Source of the DNA: CAZDJQ01 sp964505765 | GTDB taxonomy: Bacteria > Patescibacteriota > Microgenomatia > UBA12405 > JAHJSD01 | Assembly: GCA_964505765.1 (NCBI GenBank) | Contig: CAZDJQ010000006.1 | Coordinates: forward strand, 1 to 36,974 | Length of the DNA stretch: 36,974 bases | Direction of reading: 5' to 3' | Shown here: positions 6,778-14,690 of the stretch, piece after piece | Layout of the letters: each line of letters opens with the position of its first letter | How positions within the stretch are numbered: position 1 is the stretch's first letter | Notes under the pieces: generated by a model | Seen by the model: only the letters and a program-made list of their open reading frames with translations | What the model was told of the DNA's origin: nothing | Database searches by the model: none | Program-made: the position numbers and the translations under genes

Positions 6778-7953
6778 ACCGATCATCACCCAAAGCAGAT
6801 ATATGCCTTGGGTGGTGGTCCAAAAATAATGGTCGAACATAAATAGTAATAAGTAAATGGCAATCAGTAATAAGTAGTTTTTTAATTTAAGATTCTTAAA
6901 ATATTGACGAACCAATAAGACCAATCCTCCGGCTCCAATTACTCCGAGTTCAGCAGGAACAAGCAAAAAAAGATTATGGACCGGCTGAAGAAAATGAAAA
7001 TTATCAGCATATTCGGGTAATTTTTTTACAAATGTCCCCCATCCGACCCCAAAAAATATATTATCCTTAATTATTTTCCAGACTGCCGGGATTACCTGCA
7101 GGCGCCGATAAATAGATGCCTGGTTTAAAAATCCGATTTTATAAAACATTATAAGAAAAAAAACAGCGCCCAACCCGGACAAAACCAAGCCGGCGAGTTT
7201 CTTATTAACCCCTAATTGTTGATTATCCTGTCCGATCGTGCATAATAATCGAGAAACTATAAGATAGAATAAAATTAGATAGATCGGGATTGAAAAGGAT
7301 AAAACCACAAGAACTAAGGAGAAAATTTTGGCTAATTGAAATATTTTCTCCGACCGGCTTCTTAACACTAAAAAAGTCAACAAACCAAACGCCCCCATTA
7401 CGTTGGCATGTGGAAAGGTTGCCATCGGCGCCACTAAATTTAATCTGAATAAGCTGATTTTTTTTACTCCGCCGGTTCCCAAGGAGAATATCGGTTCGCC
7501 TAAAAACCGCCAGCCGAAAATTGTCCCCTGGCTGACAAACTGTCCGACCGCCAACAGCCCGGTCCAAATAACTGCTCCCGCTAAGCCAAGCAGTGCCGGC
7601 CGGCGCCGGCTTTTATTTTCAAGCAAAAGCCGACTAACTCCGATTGCCAGCAAAAACCGGGCTAAGTTAATTATCGAAACCAGCGGGCCTTGGGAAAAAA
7701 GCCCGGAAATAACAATTAAAACAACCGGCAGTAGATAAGGTCTAATATCTAATTTATTTTGAGAAAATTTAACTTTACCGGCCCACAGCGCCCCCAAAAC
7801 GATAATAATCAGGGCCAAAATATCCTGCAGCCACAAATCCGGCATTAAATAATCAACCAAAACTCCGTTGACCAAACTGAAAGGGGTCAACCAATGCTTC
7901 GCCCAACTGGCAGGCAGGAGCAGTGAAAAAATAAAAACCAGCCAATTAAGCAT
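6769..7953 (-). CDS. O-antigen ligase/polymerase-like membrane protein
   Basis: 394-residue polytopic membrane protein with about ten hydrophobic helices. The Wzy_C/O-antigen ligase region is seen in FPHANVMGAF, in RLQVIPAVWKIIKDNIFFGVGWG (split by family convention into R...W...GVG), and in QPVHNLFLLVPAELG, the periplasmic loop with the functional histidine. Such proteins polymerise or ligate undecaprenyl-linked glycans at the outer face of the membrane. Residues about 231-244 (between YLIVS and QQLGVNKK) are encoded by a copy of the 42-nt dispersed palindrome (7220-7261), placed in a loop between helices. Operonic with the following small membrane protein gene (adjacent, no gap). Confidence 0.8.
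   Translation of the reverse strand: MLNWLVFIFSLLLPASWAKHWLTPFSLVNGVLVDYLMPDLWLQDILALIIIVLGALWAGKVKFSQNKLDIRPYLLPVVLIVISGLFSQGPLVSIINLARFLLAIGVSRLLLENKSRRRPALLGLAGAVIWTGLLAVGQFVSQGTIFGWRFLGEPIFSLGTGGVKKISLFRLNLVAPMATFPHANVMGAFGLLTFLVLRSRSEKIFQLAKIFSLVLVVLSFSIPIYLILFYLIVSRLLCTIGQDNQQLGVNKKLAGLVLSGLGAVFFLIMFYKIGFLNQASIYRRLQVIPAVWKIIKDNIFFGVGWGTFVKKLPEYADNFHFLQPVHNLFLLVPAELGVIGAGGLVLLVRQYFKNLKLKNYLLLIAIYLLLFMFDHYFWTTTQGIYLLWVMIGLF
7220..7261 (+). repeat. 42-nt dispersed palindromic repeat, copy A (intragenic)
   Basis: Imperfect palindrome centred on CGATCG with arms including GATTATC and ATAATAATCGA, and tail GAAACTATA. It aligns without gaps to 18978-19019, 35642-35683 and 35707-35748. It is read through in frame by the ligase-like gene on the minus strand. 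Confidence 0.85.
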
Positions 7954-8241
7954 TTAAAAATCAGAAACTTTAATTTGATATGTTTTGCTCCAGCCTAAAA
8001 TCTGCTTTAAAATCTGGGTTGCCAAGCCAATGATTAAAAAAACCGTCATGCTTCTCCCGATATAATGCAGCTGCAATAAATCATTAATTAGTCCTAAACC
8101 CAGAAGCAAAAACCAAGGCGCAGAGAAAAACCAGCCCAAACAAATTGCCCATAAATAAGCCGGCCAGCTGATAAGAAAAAAACTTTGGCCAAAGGTAATC
8201 ACCAAGCCGGCGCCGAACCACAAAAATTTATTTCTAAACAT
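7954..8241 (-). CDS. Small membrane protein, possibly MreD-like
   Basis: 95-residue protein with three hydrophobic segments: about 7-25 (FLWFGAGLVITFGQSFFLI), 28-53 and 62-83. The middle part, WFLLLGLGLINDLLQLHYIG, resembles the GLLxDLLxxxxLG signature of the rod-shape protein MreD, but MreD is usually about 160 residues. The assignment is therefore weak. It directly abuts the start of the O-antigen ligase-like gene and is probably co-transcribed with it. A role in envelope assembly is inferred from context only. Confidence 0.5.
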   Translation of the reverse strand: MFRNKFLWFGAGLVITFGQSFFLISWPAYLWAICLGWFFSAPWFLLLGLGLINDLLQLHYIGRSMTVFLIIGLATQILKQILGWSKTYQIKVSDF

Positions 8242-8271
8242 TAGTTTATTGTATCAAAAAACCAGAACTGC

Positions 8272-8631
8272 CTATAAATTTAGAGTTAAATTTTTGTAAT
8301 GCCGGAGGTCATCGGCTTGCAAATCATGATTCAGGTCAATACAAACCGCATCTATCCGCAAATTTTTAAAATCCAATTTGTTTTTAATTAGATAAGCCTC
8401 AGCCATGCGCTGAACTTGGGCAATTTTATTGGAATTTATACTCCATTCCCCCCGCCCCTTCCCCAGCCGCGTTTTAACCTCTACAAAAACTAATTGCTTT
8501 TTTTTCTTGACAATTAAATCAATTTCCCCGAAACGGCTGCTGAAATTCCGCTTAACCAGCCGGTATCTCTTTTTTTTAAAATATCTTAAAGCTATTTTCT
8601 CACCAATTTCACCAACTCTTTTAGATTTCAC
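8272..8631 (-). CDS. YraN/UPF0102 family nuclease-fold protein
   Basis: 119 residues, the normal length of the YraN family. The sequence GEIGEKIALRYFKKKRYRLV, then FSSRFGEIDLIVKKKKQLVFVEVK, shows the restriction-endonuclease-like core: E in GE, D in EIDLI, and E-x-K in FVEVKTR. YraN proteins are often encoded beside DprA and ComM; here those genes lie a little upstream, and YraN is separated from them by a toxin-antitoxin pair. A role in DNA processing during uptake or repair is a family-level inference. Confidence 0.9.
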   Translation of the reverse strand: MKSKRVGEIGEKIALRYFKKKRYRLVKRNFSSRFGEIDLIVKKKKQLVFVEVKTRLGKGRGEWSINSNKIAQVQRMAEAYLIKNKLDFKNLRIDAVCIDLNHDLQADDLRHYKNLTLNL

Positions 8632-8666
8632 TATCTTAGAATATCATTATTAACCAAATAAAACAT

Positions 8667-8700
8667 TTGACAACTTCTTCAATCAAAGTTATAATAACTT
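8667..8700 (+). promoter_or_regulatory. Promoter and probable operator of AbrB/VapC pair
   Basis: TTGACA (8667-8672), 17-bp spacer, perfect TATAAT (8690-8695). A perfect inverted repeat AAGTTAT-A-ATAACTT (8686-8700) covers the -10 box, well placed for autorepression by the antitoxin. Confidence 0.7.
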
Positions 8701-8713
8701 CAGGAGGTAAGAA

Positions 8714-8983
8714 ATGAAGAAAATAATACCACCTTTGCTAAAAGTTTCCAACAAAGGTCAAATATTAATACCAGTTGAATTAAGAAGAGCTTTTAATATT
8801 AAGCCATCGGGTCATGTTGTAGCCTATCCAATAAACGAAGAAAAAATAATAATTGAGGCAGTAGACAAAGACCCTATAAATGCCGCCTGCGGACTATTAG
8901 CTGATAGTTCCAAAAAATCTTGGTCTAAGGAATTGGTTTCCGAAAGACAAAAAGAAAAACAAAGGGAGGAATCAGAATTATGA
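8714..8983 (+). CDS. AbrB/MazE-type antitoxin
   Basis: 89-residue antitoxin. The N-terminal swapped-hairpin DNA-binding domain is plain: LLKVSNKGQILIPVELRRAFN, then KPSGHVVAYPINEEKIIIEA. The C-terminal region (SWSKELVSERQKEKQREESEL) is charged and would wrap the toxin. AGGAGG (8702-8707) precedes the ATG by 6 nt. The ATGA overlap with the PIN toxin gene couples their translation. The palindrome over the -10 box is a likely binding site. Confidence 0.9.
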   Translation: MKKIIPPLLKVSNKGQILIPVELRRAFNIKPSGHVVAYPINEEKIIIEAVDKDPINAACGLLADSSKKSWSKELVSERQKEKQREESEL

Positions 8984-9381
8984 ATTTTGTTTTAGACAGT
9001 TGTCTGCTATTAGCTTTTTTACGAAAAGAAAAAAACTGGAAAGAAATTAAAAAATTTTTAGAGAAAGCCCAGCAAAATGAAATAAACATCTTTATCTCTT
9101 GGATGAATCTTTCCGAAGTTTATTATAAAGTTTATCGAAAGCAAGGACAGTCAAAAGCTAATAAAACATTAGCGATCATCAAAAGCTTACCCATAGAAAT
9201 TATTCTTCCTGAGGAAGAAACTTTCCTCAAAGCCGGTAAATTTAAAGGTGAGCATCCAATTGCTTTTGTTGACTGTTTTACAGCAGCATTAGCAGAAGAG
9301 AAAAGGGCTAAAATTATTACCGGAGACCCTGAGTTTGAAGAGTTAGAAAATGATATCGAAATGGTGTGGTTAAGACTTTAA
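8980..9381 (+). CDS. PIN-domain toxin (VapC type)
   Basis: 133-residue PIN nuclease. The acidic metal-binding residues are D6 (FVLDS), E46 (NLSEVYY), D98 (AFVDCFTAALA) and D116 (ITGDPEF), the complete set. VapC toxins cleave tRNA or rRNA and are held inactive by the antitoxin encoded just upstream. Overlaps the antitoxin stop by 4 bp. It ends 3 bp before the convergent comM stop. Confidence 0.9.
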   Translation: MNFVLDSCLLLAFLRKEKNWKEIKKFLEKAQQNEINIFISWMNLSEVYYKVYRKQGQSKANKTLAIIKSLPIEIILPEEETFLKAGKFKGEHPIAFVDCFTAALAEEKRAKIITGDPEFEELENDIEMVWLRL

Positions 9382-9384
9382 AGC

Positions 9385-10911
9385 TCAACTTTTAGTCCGA
9401 TACTGCAGTGCTTCGGCAACATGGGCGGAGCTGATTTTTTCCTGCCCGCTTAAATCGGCGATTGTCCGGCTGATTTTAATTAACCTAAAATAAGCCCGGG
9501 CCGACAATTGAAATTGATCAATCGCCTGCTTAATTAAATTTTCCGATTCCGAATCTAAATTGCAAAATTGCCTGATCTGCTTATTCTTCATTTCAGCATT
9601 ATTTTTTACTGCTAGACCATTAAAACGCCGGATCTGGCGATCCCGGGCTTTAATTACTCTTTGTCTTATTTCACTGGACTTTTCCAGTTGTTGATGAACT
9701 TTTTCATCAGTAGACAACTTATCCACTTTTACCGGTGGAACCCGAATGTGAAGATCAATCCGGTCCATCAACGGCCCGGAAAGCTTTTTCTTATATTTAA
9801 ACACTTGATGCGGGGTGCACTTACACTCTCTTTCCGGATGGGTAGCATAACCGCAAGGACAGGGGTTGGCGGCGGCAACAAGAATGAACCGCGACGGATA
9901 ATCGGCTGAGCCGGCCGCTCGGGCAATAGTAACTATGCCGTCCTCCAAAGGCTGACGGAGCGATTCCAGTTTTAGCCGGGAGAATTCCGGAATTTCGTCT
10001 AAAAACAAGATTCCGCGGTGAGCCAAAGAAATCTCACCCGGCATCGGCTGGCTGCCGCCGCCGATCAACCCGACGTGGGAGACATTGTGATGCGGAGCTC
10101 GAAAAGGCCGGGTCTTAATTAAAGATCCGCCCGGCGGAATTCTGCCGGAAACAGAATAAACTTTAGTTACTTCTAAAGACTCCTGCTTGGTCATTAAAGG
10201 AAGAATCCCCGGCATTGCCCGGGCCAGCATTGTTTTTCCCGAACCCGGCGGACCCTCCATAAAAATATTGTGACCGCCGGCAGCCGCAATTTCCATCGCC
10301 CGCTTTGCCTGTTCCTGCCCCAGAATATCGGCAAAATCAAATTCCACCTCAGGATAATTATTCCGAGCCTCAAATGCCTGTTTAGGATGAGGCGCCAATT
10401 TCTGCTGGCCGTATAAATGAACTGCCAACTGGGTTAAGTTTTCAACCGGATAAACTTCAACATTTTCAACCACCCCGGCTTCATTAGCAGAATCAGCCGG
10501 AACAAACACTTTTTTTAACCCATTCTTTTTTGCCCATAAGGCCGCCAAAAAAGCTCCTTTGGTGTGACGAAGACTGCCGTTCAAAGACAATTCTCCATAA
10601 AAAAGACTTTTTTCGGGCAGCTGACAGCCGGTAATCAACTGTATTAATCCAACGGCAATCGGCAGATCATAGCAGGAGCCTTCTTTGGGAATATCGGCCG
10701 GGGCTAGATTAACCGTGATTCTTTTTTGAGGGAATTCAATACTGGAATTGACCAAAGCGGTTTTTACCCTTTCCCTTGCTTCTTTTACTGCCTTATCAGG
10801 CAGACCGACCATACTAAAAGCCGGAAAGCCACGGTTATTTATATTTATCTCGACATTAACTCCAACCGTATCTAAACCAAAATTAGCCACCGACCGGATT
10901 TCAGTCAGCAT
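9385..10911 (-). CDS. comM: ComM/YifB family AAA+ helicase
   Basis: 508-residue Mg-chelatase-like AAA+ protein; ComM is a hexameric branch-migration helicase that helps integrate incoming DNA. The N-terminal Lon-protease-like domain (ASVANFGLDTVGVNVEI-type start; PAFSMVGLPDKAVKEARERV) is followed by Walker A GPPGSGKTMLARAM, Walker B GILFLDEIPEF and the cysteine cluster NPCPCGYATHPERECKC. ATG 10911 is preferred over one ten codons earlier because AAAGGAGG lies 8 nt before it. It overlaps the end of dprA by 11 bp. Confidence 0.94.
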   Translation of the reverse strand: MLTEIRSVANFGLDTVGVNVEININNRGFPAFSMVGLPDKAVKEARERVKTALVNSSIEFPQKRITVNLAPADIPKEGSCYDLPIAVGLIQLITGCQLPEKSLFYGELSLNGSLRHTKGAFLAALWAKKNGLKKVFVPADSANEAGVVENVEVYPVENLTQLAVHLYGQQKLAPHPKQAFEARNNYPEVEFDFADILGQEQAKRAMEIAAAGGHNIFMEGPPGSGKTMLARAMPGILPLMTKQESLEVTKVYSVSGRIPPGGSLIKTRPFRAPHHNVSHVGLIGGGSQPMPGEISLAHRGILFLDEIPEFSRLKLESLRQPLEDGIVTIARAAGSADYPSRFILVAAANPCPCGYATHPERECKCTPHQVFKYKKKLSGPLMDRIDLHIRVPPVKVDKLSTDEKVHQQLEKSSEIRQRVIKARDRQIRRFNGLAVKNNAEMKNKQIRQFCNLDSESENLIKQAIDQFQLSARAYFRLIKISRTIADLSGQEKISSAHVAEALQYRTKS

Positions 10912-11770
10912 AATAATTTCCTCCTTTATCCTGATGAACAATATTCCTCAAACAAAGAAGCGATAGTATCCGGCCGATCTCGCCAACTGGTTGATTCAAT
11001 TCTCTGGCAATTTTGTCAATCGATAATTTTTGAACTGACAGAATTTCCACTATCTCTTGTTCACTGCCAGACAAATCTTTTATAATTTCATCTTTTGTTT
11101 TACTTATTAAATCTGAAGAAATGTCAAGCGCTGTCAAAACATCCTCAGGACTGCTAATCAACATTGCCCCTTCTTTAATTAATTTATTTGGCCCGTAAGA
11201 CACTGATGATGTGATTTCTCCCGGAACTGCTAAAAGTTTTCGTTTTTGTTGTTCAGCATAGTCAGCAGTAATCAAAGCGCCGCTGCCTTTTGGCGCTTGA
11301 ACAATCAACACCGCCTTGGACAAGCCGGAAATAATTCGGTTGCGCTGGGCAAATGTCCAATGATAAGCCGGATAATCTCCGGGCAATTCCGATAACATCA
11401 GGCCTTTATTTTCTAACACTTGCTGTTTCAACTTTTTGTGACCAGCCGGAGTAACCAGCTCAATCCCCGCCCCTAAAACCGCAATTGTCCGGCCCTGAAC
11501 CGCTAAACAGGCTTGGTGGGCCGCCGCATCACAGCCGTACATAAATCCGGAAACAATGGTAATTCCCAATTCGGCAACCGGCCTAACAATTTTTTCAATT
11601 GCCCGCCGGCCGTAGTCGGTCATTTTACGAGTGCCGACCACTGCCAGGCAATTTTCAAAAATATTTTCATCCCAAGCTCCTTGGAAATATAAGGTTTGCG
11701 GAGGTTTTTTAATATTTTTCAAATTTGAAGGATAATTTTCGTCATCAAAATTTACTTGACTACTAGGCAT
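10901..11770 (-). CDS. dprA: DNA processing protein DprA
   Basis: Loads RecA on incoming single-stranded DNA during transformation. The Rossmann core shows LAVVGTRKMTDYGRRA, SGFMYGCDAAAHQACL, and the signature SGALITADYAEQQ with the preceding PKGS. A C-terminal winged-helix-like domain (LSIDKIARELNQPVGEIGRIL) is present. At 289 residues it lacks the N-terminal SAM domain of longer homologues. Overlaps comM, so the two are an operon. On the minus strand TATTAT (11778-11783) sits 7 nt before the ATG, suggesting a leaderless transcript, although no convincing -35 box is visible. Confidence 0.94.
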   Translation of the reverse strand: MPSSQVNFDDENYPSNLKNIKKPPQTLYFQGAWDENIFENCLAVVGTRKMTDYGRRAIEKIVRPVAELGITIVSGFMYGCDAAAHQACLAVQGRTIAVLGAGIELVTPAGHKKLKQQVLENKGLMLSELPGDYPAYHWTFAQRNRIISGLSKAVLIVQAPKGSGALITADYAEQQKRKLLAVPGEITSSVSYGPNKLIKEGAMLISSPEDVLTALDISSDLISKTKDEIIKDLSGSEQEIVEILSVQKLSIDKIARELNQPVGEIGRILSLLCLRNIVHQDKGGNYYAD

Positions 11771-11864
11771 ACTATATATAATAGTAGCATATAATTTTAA
11801 AAAAACCGTCTCTGGTAAACGGAGAGTGTTTTAGCTCCTATTTATCGGGATTTAAAATAGAGCA

Positions 11865-11893
11865 TTGACAAAGCATTCTAAAAAACCTAGAGT
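11865..11893 (+). promoter_or_regulatory. Leaderless promoter of D-LDH-like gene
   Basis: TTGACA (11865-11870), 17-bp spacer, TAGAGT (11888-11893), then 7 nt to ATG 11901. Transcription should start at or next to the ATG. Confidence 0.65.
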
Positions 11894-11900
11894 TAAGTTA

Positions 11901-12872
11901 ATGGCTGAAATAGCATTTTTTGAAATCAATCCCTGGGAAAAAGAGGCGGTTGAAAAATACGCCCCAAAAATAAACGCTGATATTTTTAAAGAAAAAGTCG
12001 ACCAGCGGATTGACCAAGCCAAGAAATATGAAGTTATCTCCAGTTTTATTTACTCCGACTTGTCAAAAGAGGTTTTATCCCAATTGCCAAACCTTAAAAT
12101 GATTGCCACCCGCTCCACCGGGACCGACCATATTGATCAAGATTATTGTCAGCAAAACGGAATTGAAGTAAAAAGCGTTCCTCACTACGGAGAAAACACT
12201 GTTGCTGAACACACTTTTGCCCTAATTTTAGCAATATCAAGGCGAATAGTCGAAAGTGTCGACCGAGTCCGGCAAGGCGGGTTCAACTCAGTCGGCTTAA
12301 CCGGCTTTGATTTAAAAAACAAGACTCTCGGCGTAATCGGCGTCGGCAGCATCGGCCAATATGTTGTTAAAATTGCCAATGGTTTCGGAATGAATGTTTT
12401 AGGGGTTGCCCGCTCCCCTGACCAAAAACTAGCTGAAAAACTCAATTTTAAATACGTTCCGTTTGAACAATGCCTAAAAAAATCCGACATTCTTACTCTC
12501 CACGTCCCGCTGGCTAAATCCACTTTTCACCTGATAAACAAAACAAATATCAAACAAATGAAAAAAGGGGCGGTTTTAATCAACACCAGCCGTGGACCGG
12601 TGGTTGAAACTGAAGCGATTCTTTGGGCAATTGAACAAGGAATTTTGGCCGGCGCCGGCCTGGACGTGCTGGAAGAGGAAGAACATTTGGAAAATTCCAG
12701 AAAATTATTTGATCCCTATGCCTCAAGCGAAGGCTTAAAAGAGCTGGTTGCCGCCCATTTGTTAAGAGAAAAACCCAATGTATTAATTACTCCCCACAAT
12801 GCCTTTAACAGCAAAGAAGCAATTGAACGGATAGTAAAAAGAACTATTGAGAATATAAATTGCTTTCTTTGA
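11901..12872 (+). CDS. D-2-hydroxyacid dehydrogenase, D-lactate dehydrogenase-like
   Basis: 323-residue NAD-dependent dehydrogenase converting a 2-oxoacid (probably pyruvate) to the D-hydroxyacid. The NAD-binding motif is GVIGVGSIGQYVVKIANGFG. Catalytic residues are R in NTSRGPVVE, E in LDVLEEEE and H in ITPHNAF. The region ATRSTGTDHID is the usual substrate-binding motif. ATG 11901 is preferred over the upstream in-frame TTG at 11865, because that TTG is the -35 box itself. It could serve fermentative NADH recycling, in keeping with the ferredoxin oxidoreductase at the left end. Exact substrate not proven. Confidence 0.88.
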   Translation: MAEIAFFEINPWEKEAVEKYAPKINADIFKEKVDQRIDQAKKYEVISSFIYSDLSKEVLSQLPNLKMIATRSTGTDHIDQDYCQQNGIEVKSVPHYGENTVAEHTFALILAISRRIVESVDRVRQGGFNSVGLTGFDLKNKTLGVIGVGSIGQYVVKIANGFGMNVLGVARSPDQKLAEKLNFKYVPFEQCLKKSDILTLHVPLAKSTFHLINKTNIKQMKKGAVLINTSRGPVVETEAILWAIEQGILAGAGLDVLEEEEHLENSRKLFDPYASSEGLKELVAAHLLREKPNVLITPHNAFNSKEAIERIVKRTIENINCFL

Positions 12873-12888
12873 TAAACTTTGCTATAGT
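12860..12888 (+). promoter_or_regulatory. Promoter of HTH gene
   Basis: TTGCTT (12860-12865), 17-bp spacer, TATAGT (12883-12888); then AAGGAGAA directly before ATG 12900. Confidence 0.55.
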
Positions 12889-12899
12889 ATTAAGGAGAA

Positions 12900-13109
12900 A
12901 TGAAGAAAAAGAAATTAGATTTAGATAATTTACCGGCACTGTTAACTCCTAAAGAAGTTGCCCAACTACTGCGAGTATCAGTAATCACTCTTAAGCGTTG
13001 GGGGAAAAAGGGAAAACTGCCGGCGATAAGAATTAATGAACGCGGCGACCGGCGTTACCGCAAGGAAGTTGTCCTCCGTTTTTTAGGGATTGACCCGGAT
13101 AATCAATAA
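12900..13109 (+). CDS. MerR/excisionase-type HTH protein
   Basis: 69 residues forming a single winged-helix domain of the MerR/BldC/excisionase group. ALLTPKEVAQLLRVSVITLKRW is the helix-turn-helix, and GKLPAIRINERGDRRYRKEVVLRFL the wing and final helix. No effector domain is present. It may regulate transcription or act as an excisionase-like architectural protein; no integrase is in the window. It ends one base before the convergent glycosyltransferase stop. Confidence 0.85.
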   Translation: MKKKKLDLDNLPALLTPKEVAQLLRVSVITLKRWGKKGKLPAIRINERGDRRYRKEVVLRFLGIDPDNQ

Positions 13110-13110
13110 A

Positions 13111-14198
13111 CTACTTTGTGCTTTCAATCCGCTCCCAATTGCCGGAATATTCTTTCTTTAAGATTTTTCTGTCCACAAAAACCAACAGCCAGACATACAA
13201 CCGCGCTGATAACAGCAGTATCGTCCACCAAAATTCTGTCAAATTTTCAGGATAAGAAAAAATTAATTTCAGTCCCCTGATTTCCCGGCCGAAAGTTCTT
13301 GTCTTATTTTTATCCCGAATTATCCCGATTTCTCGTAATTGGACATAACCCGACAAAGTCCTTTTTTTCTGTTTCAGCCAATCAGAAAAACTAGTCGGAA
13401 ACTTTACTTTTACCTTTGCTTTCCAAGCGTAGTTTATTTTTTTACCCTTATTCCAAACTAAATGCGATAAATAAGCATCGTCAACTAATATATCGGCCGG
13501 GATCGGCGCTACCAACTTGTTTCTAATTGCCAACAAATAGCCACTGGCATCAAAATATTTCCCGTCTTGCCGGCTTTTCTTCCGCTGGGAATCCGCTGCA
13601 AAAGTTAAAAAATGGGCCCAAAATCCCAACAGGTTATCTTTTTTGTTTAATGGCACCGGATGTCCAGTGACTAAACCGNNNNNNNNNNNNNNNNNNNNNN
13701 NNNNNNNNNNNNNNNNNNNNNNNNNNNNNNNNNNNNNNNNNNNNNNNNNNNNNNNNNNNNNNNNNNNNNNNNNNNNNNTCCCAACAGGTTATCTTTTTTG
13801 TTTAATGGCACCGGATGTCCAGTGACTAAACCGATATTCTTGGTAGGGGCAGGTCGCGACCTGCCCCTACAATCTAACCTAAATATCAGCTCTTTTAGCG
13901 CCCCCTCAACCCAAACCACATCACCATCGGTTAAAACCAAAATATCGCCTTTTGCAGCCGCAAAAGCTTGATTTAACGCCGCCGGTTTCCCTTTTGCCCG
14001 ATCTTTAACCCAGGTAAGTAAATTCAGCCGGTCATTTTCCAGCCCGGCCTGCATGGTTTCTTCATCCGGACAAACTAAAAGAATTTCAGCTTGGTAATCG
14101 CCGGCCTGCAGTTCAGCTTCCAGGGCACTAACCAGCGGCCCGACGGTCCGAGATTCGTTTTTTGCAGTGATTATTATTGATAAATTCATTGTTAGCAA
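13111..14198 (-). CDS. Family 2 glycosyltransferase (split by a spurious gap)
   Basis: Inverting GT2/GT-A enzyme that would transfer a sugar in envelope glycan synthesis. The N-terminal part shows MNLSIIITAKNESRTVGPLV, the acidic motif LVLTDGDVVW, and later DASGYLLAIR and ILVDDAYLSHLV. The C-terminus has a hydrophobic segment (FWWTILLLSARLYVWLLVF). The gene is interrupted at 13679-13778 by N, but the 55 bp on either side of the gap are identical. Removing the gap and one copy leaves 933 bp, 311 codons in frame, so this is one intact gene. A GTAGGGGCAGG palindrome (13843-13870) encodes the loop CRGRSRPAPT. ATG at 14189 is a more likely start than the TTG at 14198. Confidence 0.85.
13624..13833. 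other. Assembly gap flanked by identical 55-bp ends
   Basis: 13624-13678 and 13779-13833 are the same 55 bases; between them are 100 N. This is the signature of two contigs sharing a k-mer-length overlap that scaffolding failed to merge. Confidence 0.9.
13843..13870. repeat. Perfect 28-bp palindrome of the GTAGGGGCAGG family, intragenic
   Basis: Arms GTAGGGGCAGGTCG and CGACCTGCCCCTAC, perfectly complementary. Shares GTAGGGGCAGG with 17461-17488 and 30577-30634. It lies in frame in the glycosyltransferase. Confidence 0.9.
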
Positions 14199-14690
14199 AT
14201 AGTCCCAAGGCCTGCCAAAACAACCAAATTACACTTTTACCCAATTTATAAGTAAATAATTCCCCTAAAATTTTGATAAAAATTTCTGTTTTCCTTTCTT
14301 AAGTATGACTTTTTGTTGAAAAACTTGTTTTAAGTAAAAATTTTTTGCTGAAAACCTACTTATAACATAAATTATCATGAATTCCTTATTAATTATTATT
14401 ACGATATCTTGTCTTTAGCAATTTTATTTTACCTCATAAATTATATAAGACTGTCTTTTTATTAAAAAATTGTCCTAAAACCCCTATTTTGATAAAAACT
14501 ATTATACAAATTAAGCAAAATTTTAATTTTAAATTTAACTTCTGAAAATTCCAATTTACGATTAATAATTTTAAAATTTTATGTTTTTCATACGTTTTTT
14601 GCATTTTCCTCTATGTTTGACATATAGGTCTATCAAAATCTCTGCATTTTTAACTCATCACCTCTTATAATATGAACAATACAAGATGCT
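14199..14690. other. AT-rich 490-bp intergenic region
   Basis: The longest gene-free stretch. It is markedly richer in A/T than its surroundings, with many AAAATTTT-type runs. I see no DnaA-box cluster, no tRNA and no recognisable riboswitch. One weak small reading frame (14434-14604, minus) with a purine-rich ribosome site lies within it. Confidence 0.6.
14434..14604 (-). CDS. Candidate 56-residue small protein (weak)
   Basis: Frame read by hand in the AT-rich spacer. ATG 14604 is preceded by AGAGGAAA. The product begins MQKTYEKHK, is basic, and has one hydrophobic stretch (FCLICIIVFIKIGVLGQFF), so it could be a small membrane protein. In such AT-rich DNA an open frame of this length is uncommon but not convincing. 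No homologue is recognised. Confidence 0.22.
   Translation of the reverse strand: MQKTYEKHKILKLLIVNWNFQKLNLKLKFCLICIIVFIKIGVLGQFFNKKTVLYNL

Noticed and set aside
10912..10941. Earlier ATG for comM
   Set aside because: The family N-terminus starts at MLTEIRSVANFG, with AAAGGAGG correctly spaced before ATG 10911.
11807..11864. Riboswitch-like hairpin CTCT-GGTAAACGG-AGAG before the D-LDH-like gene
   Set aside because: It lies upstream of the predicted promoter, so it would not be in that mRNA, and it matches no motif I know.
11865..11900. TTG start of the D-LDH-like gene
   Set aside because: That TTG is the first base triplet of a TTGACA -35 box with a matching -10 box 17 bp later; the protein fold starts at the ATG at 11901.
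14199..14690. Replication origin in the AT-rich spacer
   Set aside because: No cluster of TTATCCACA-type DnaA boxes and no dnaA, dnaN or gyrase gene nearby.
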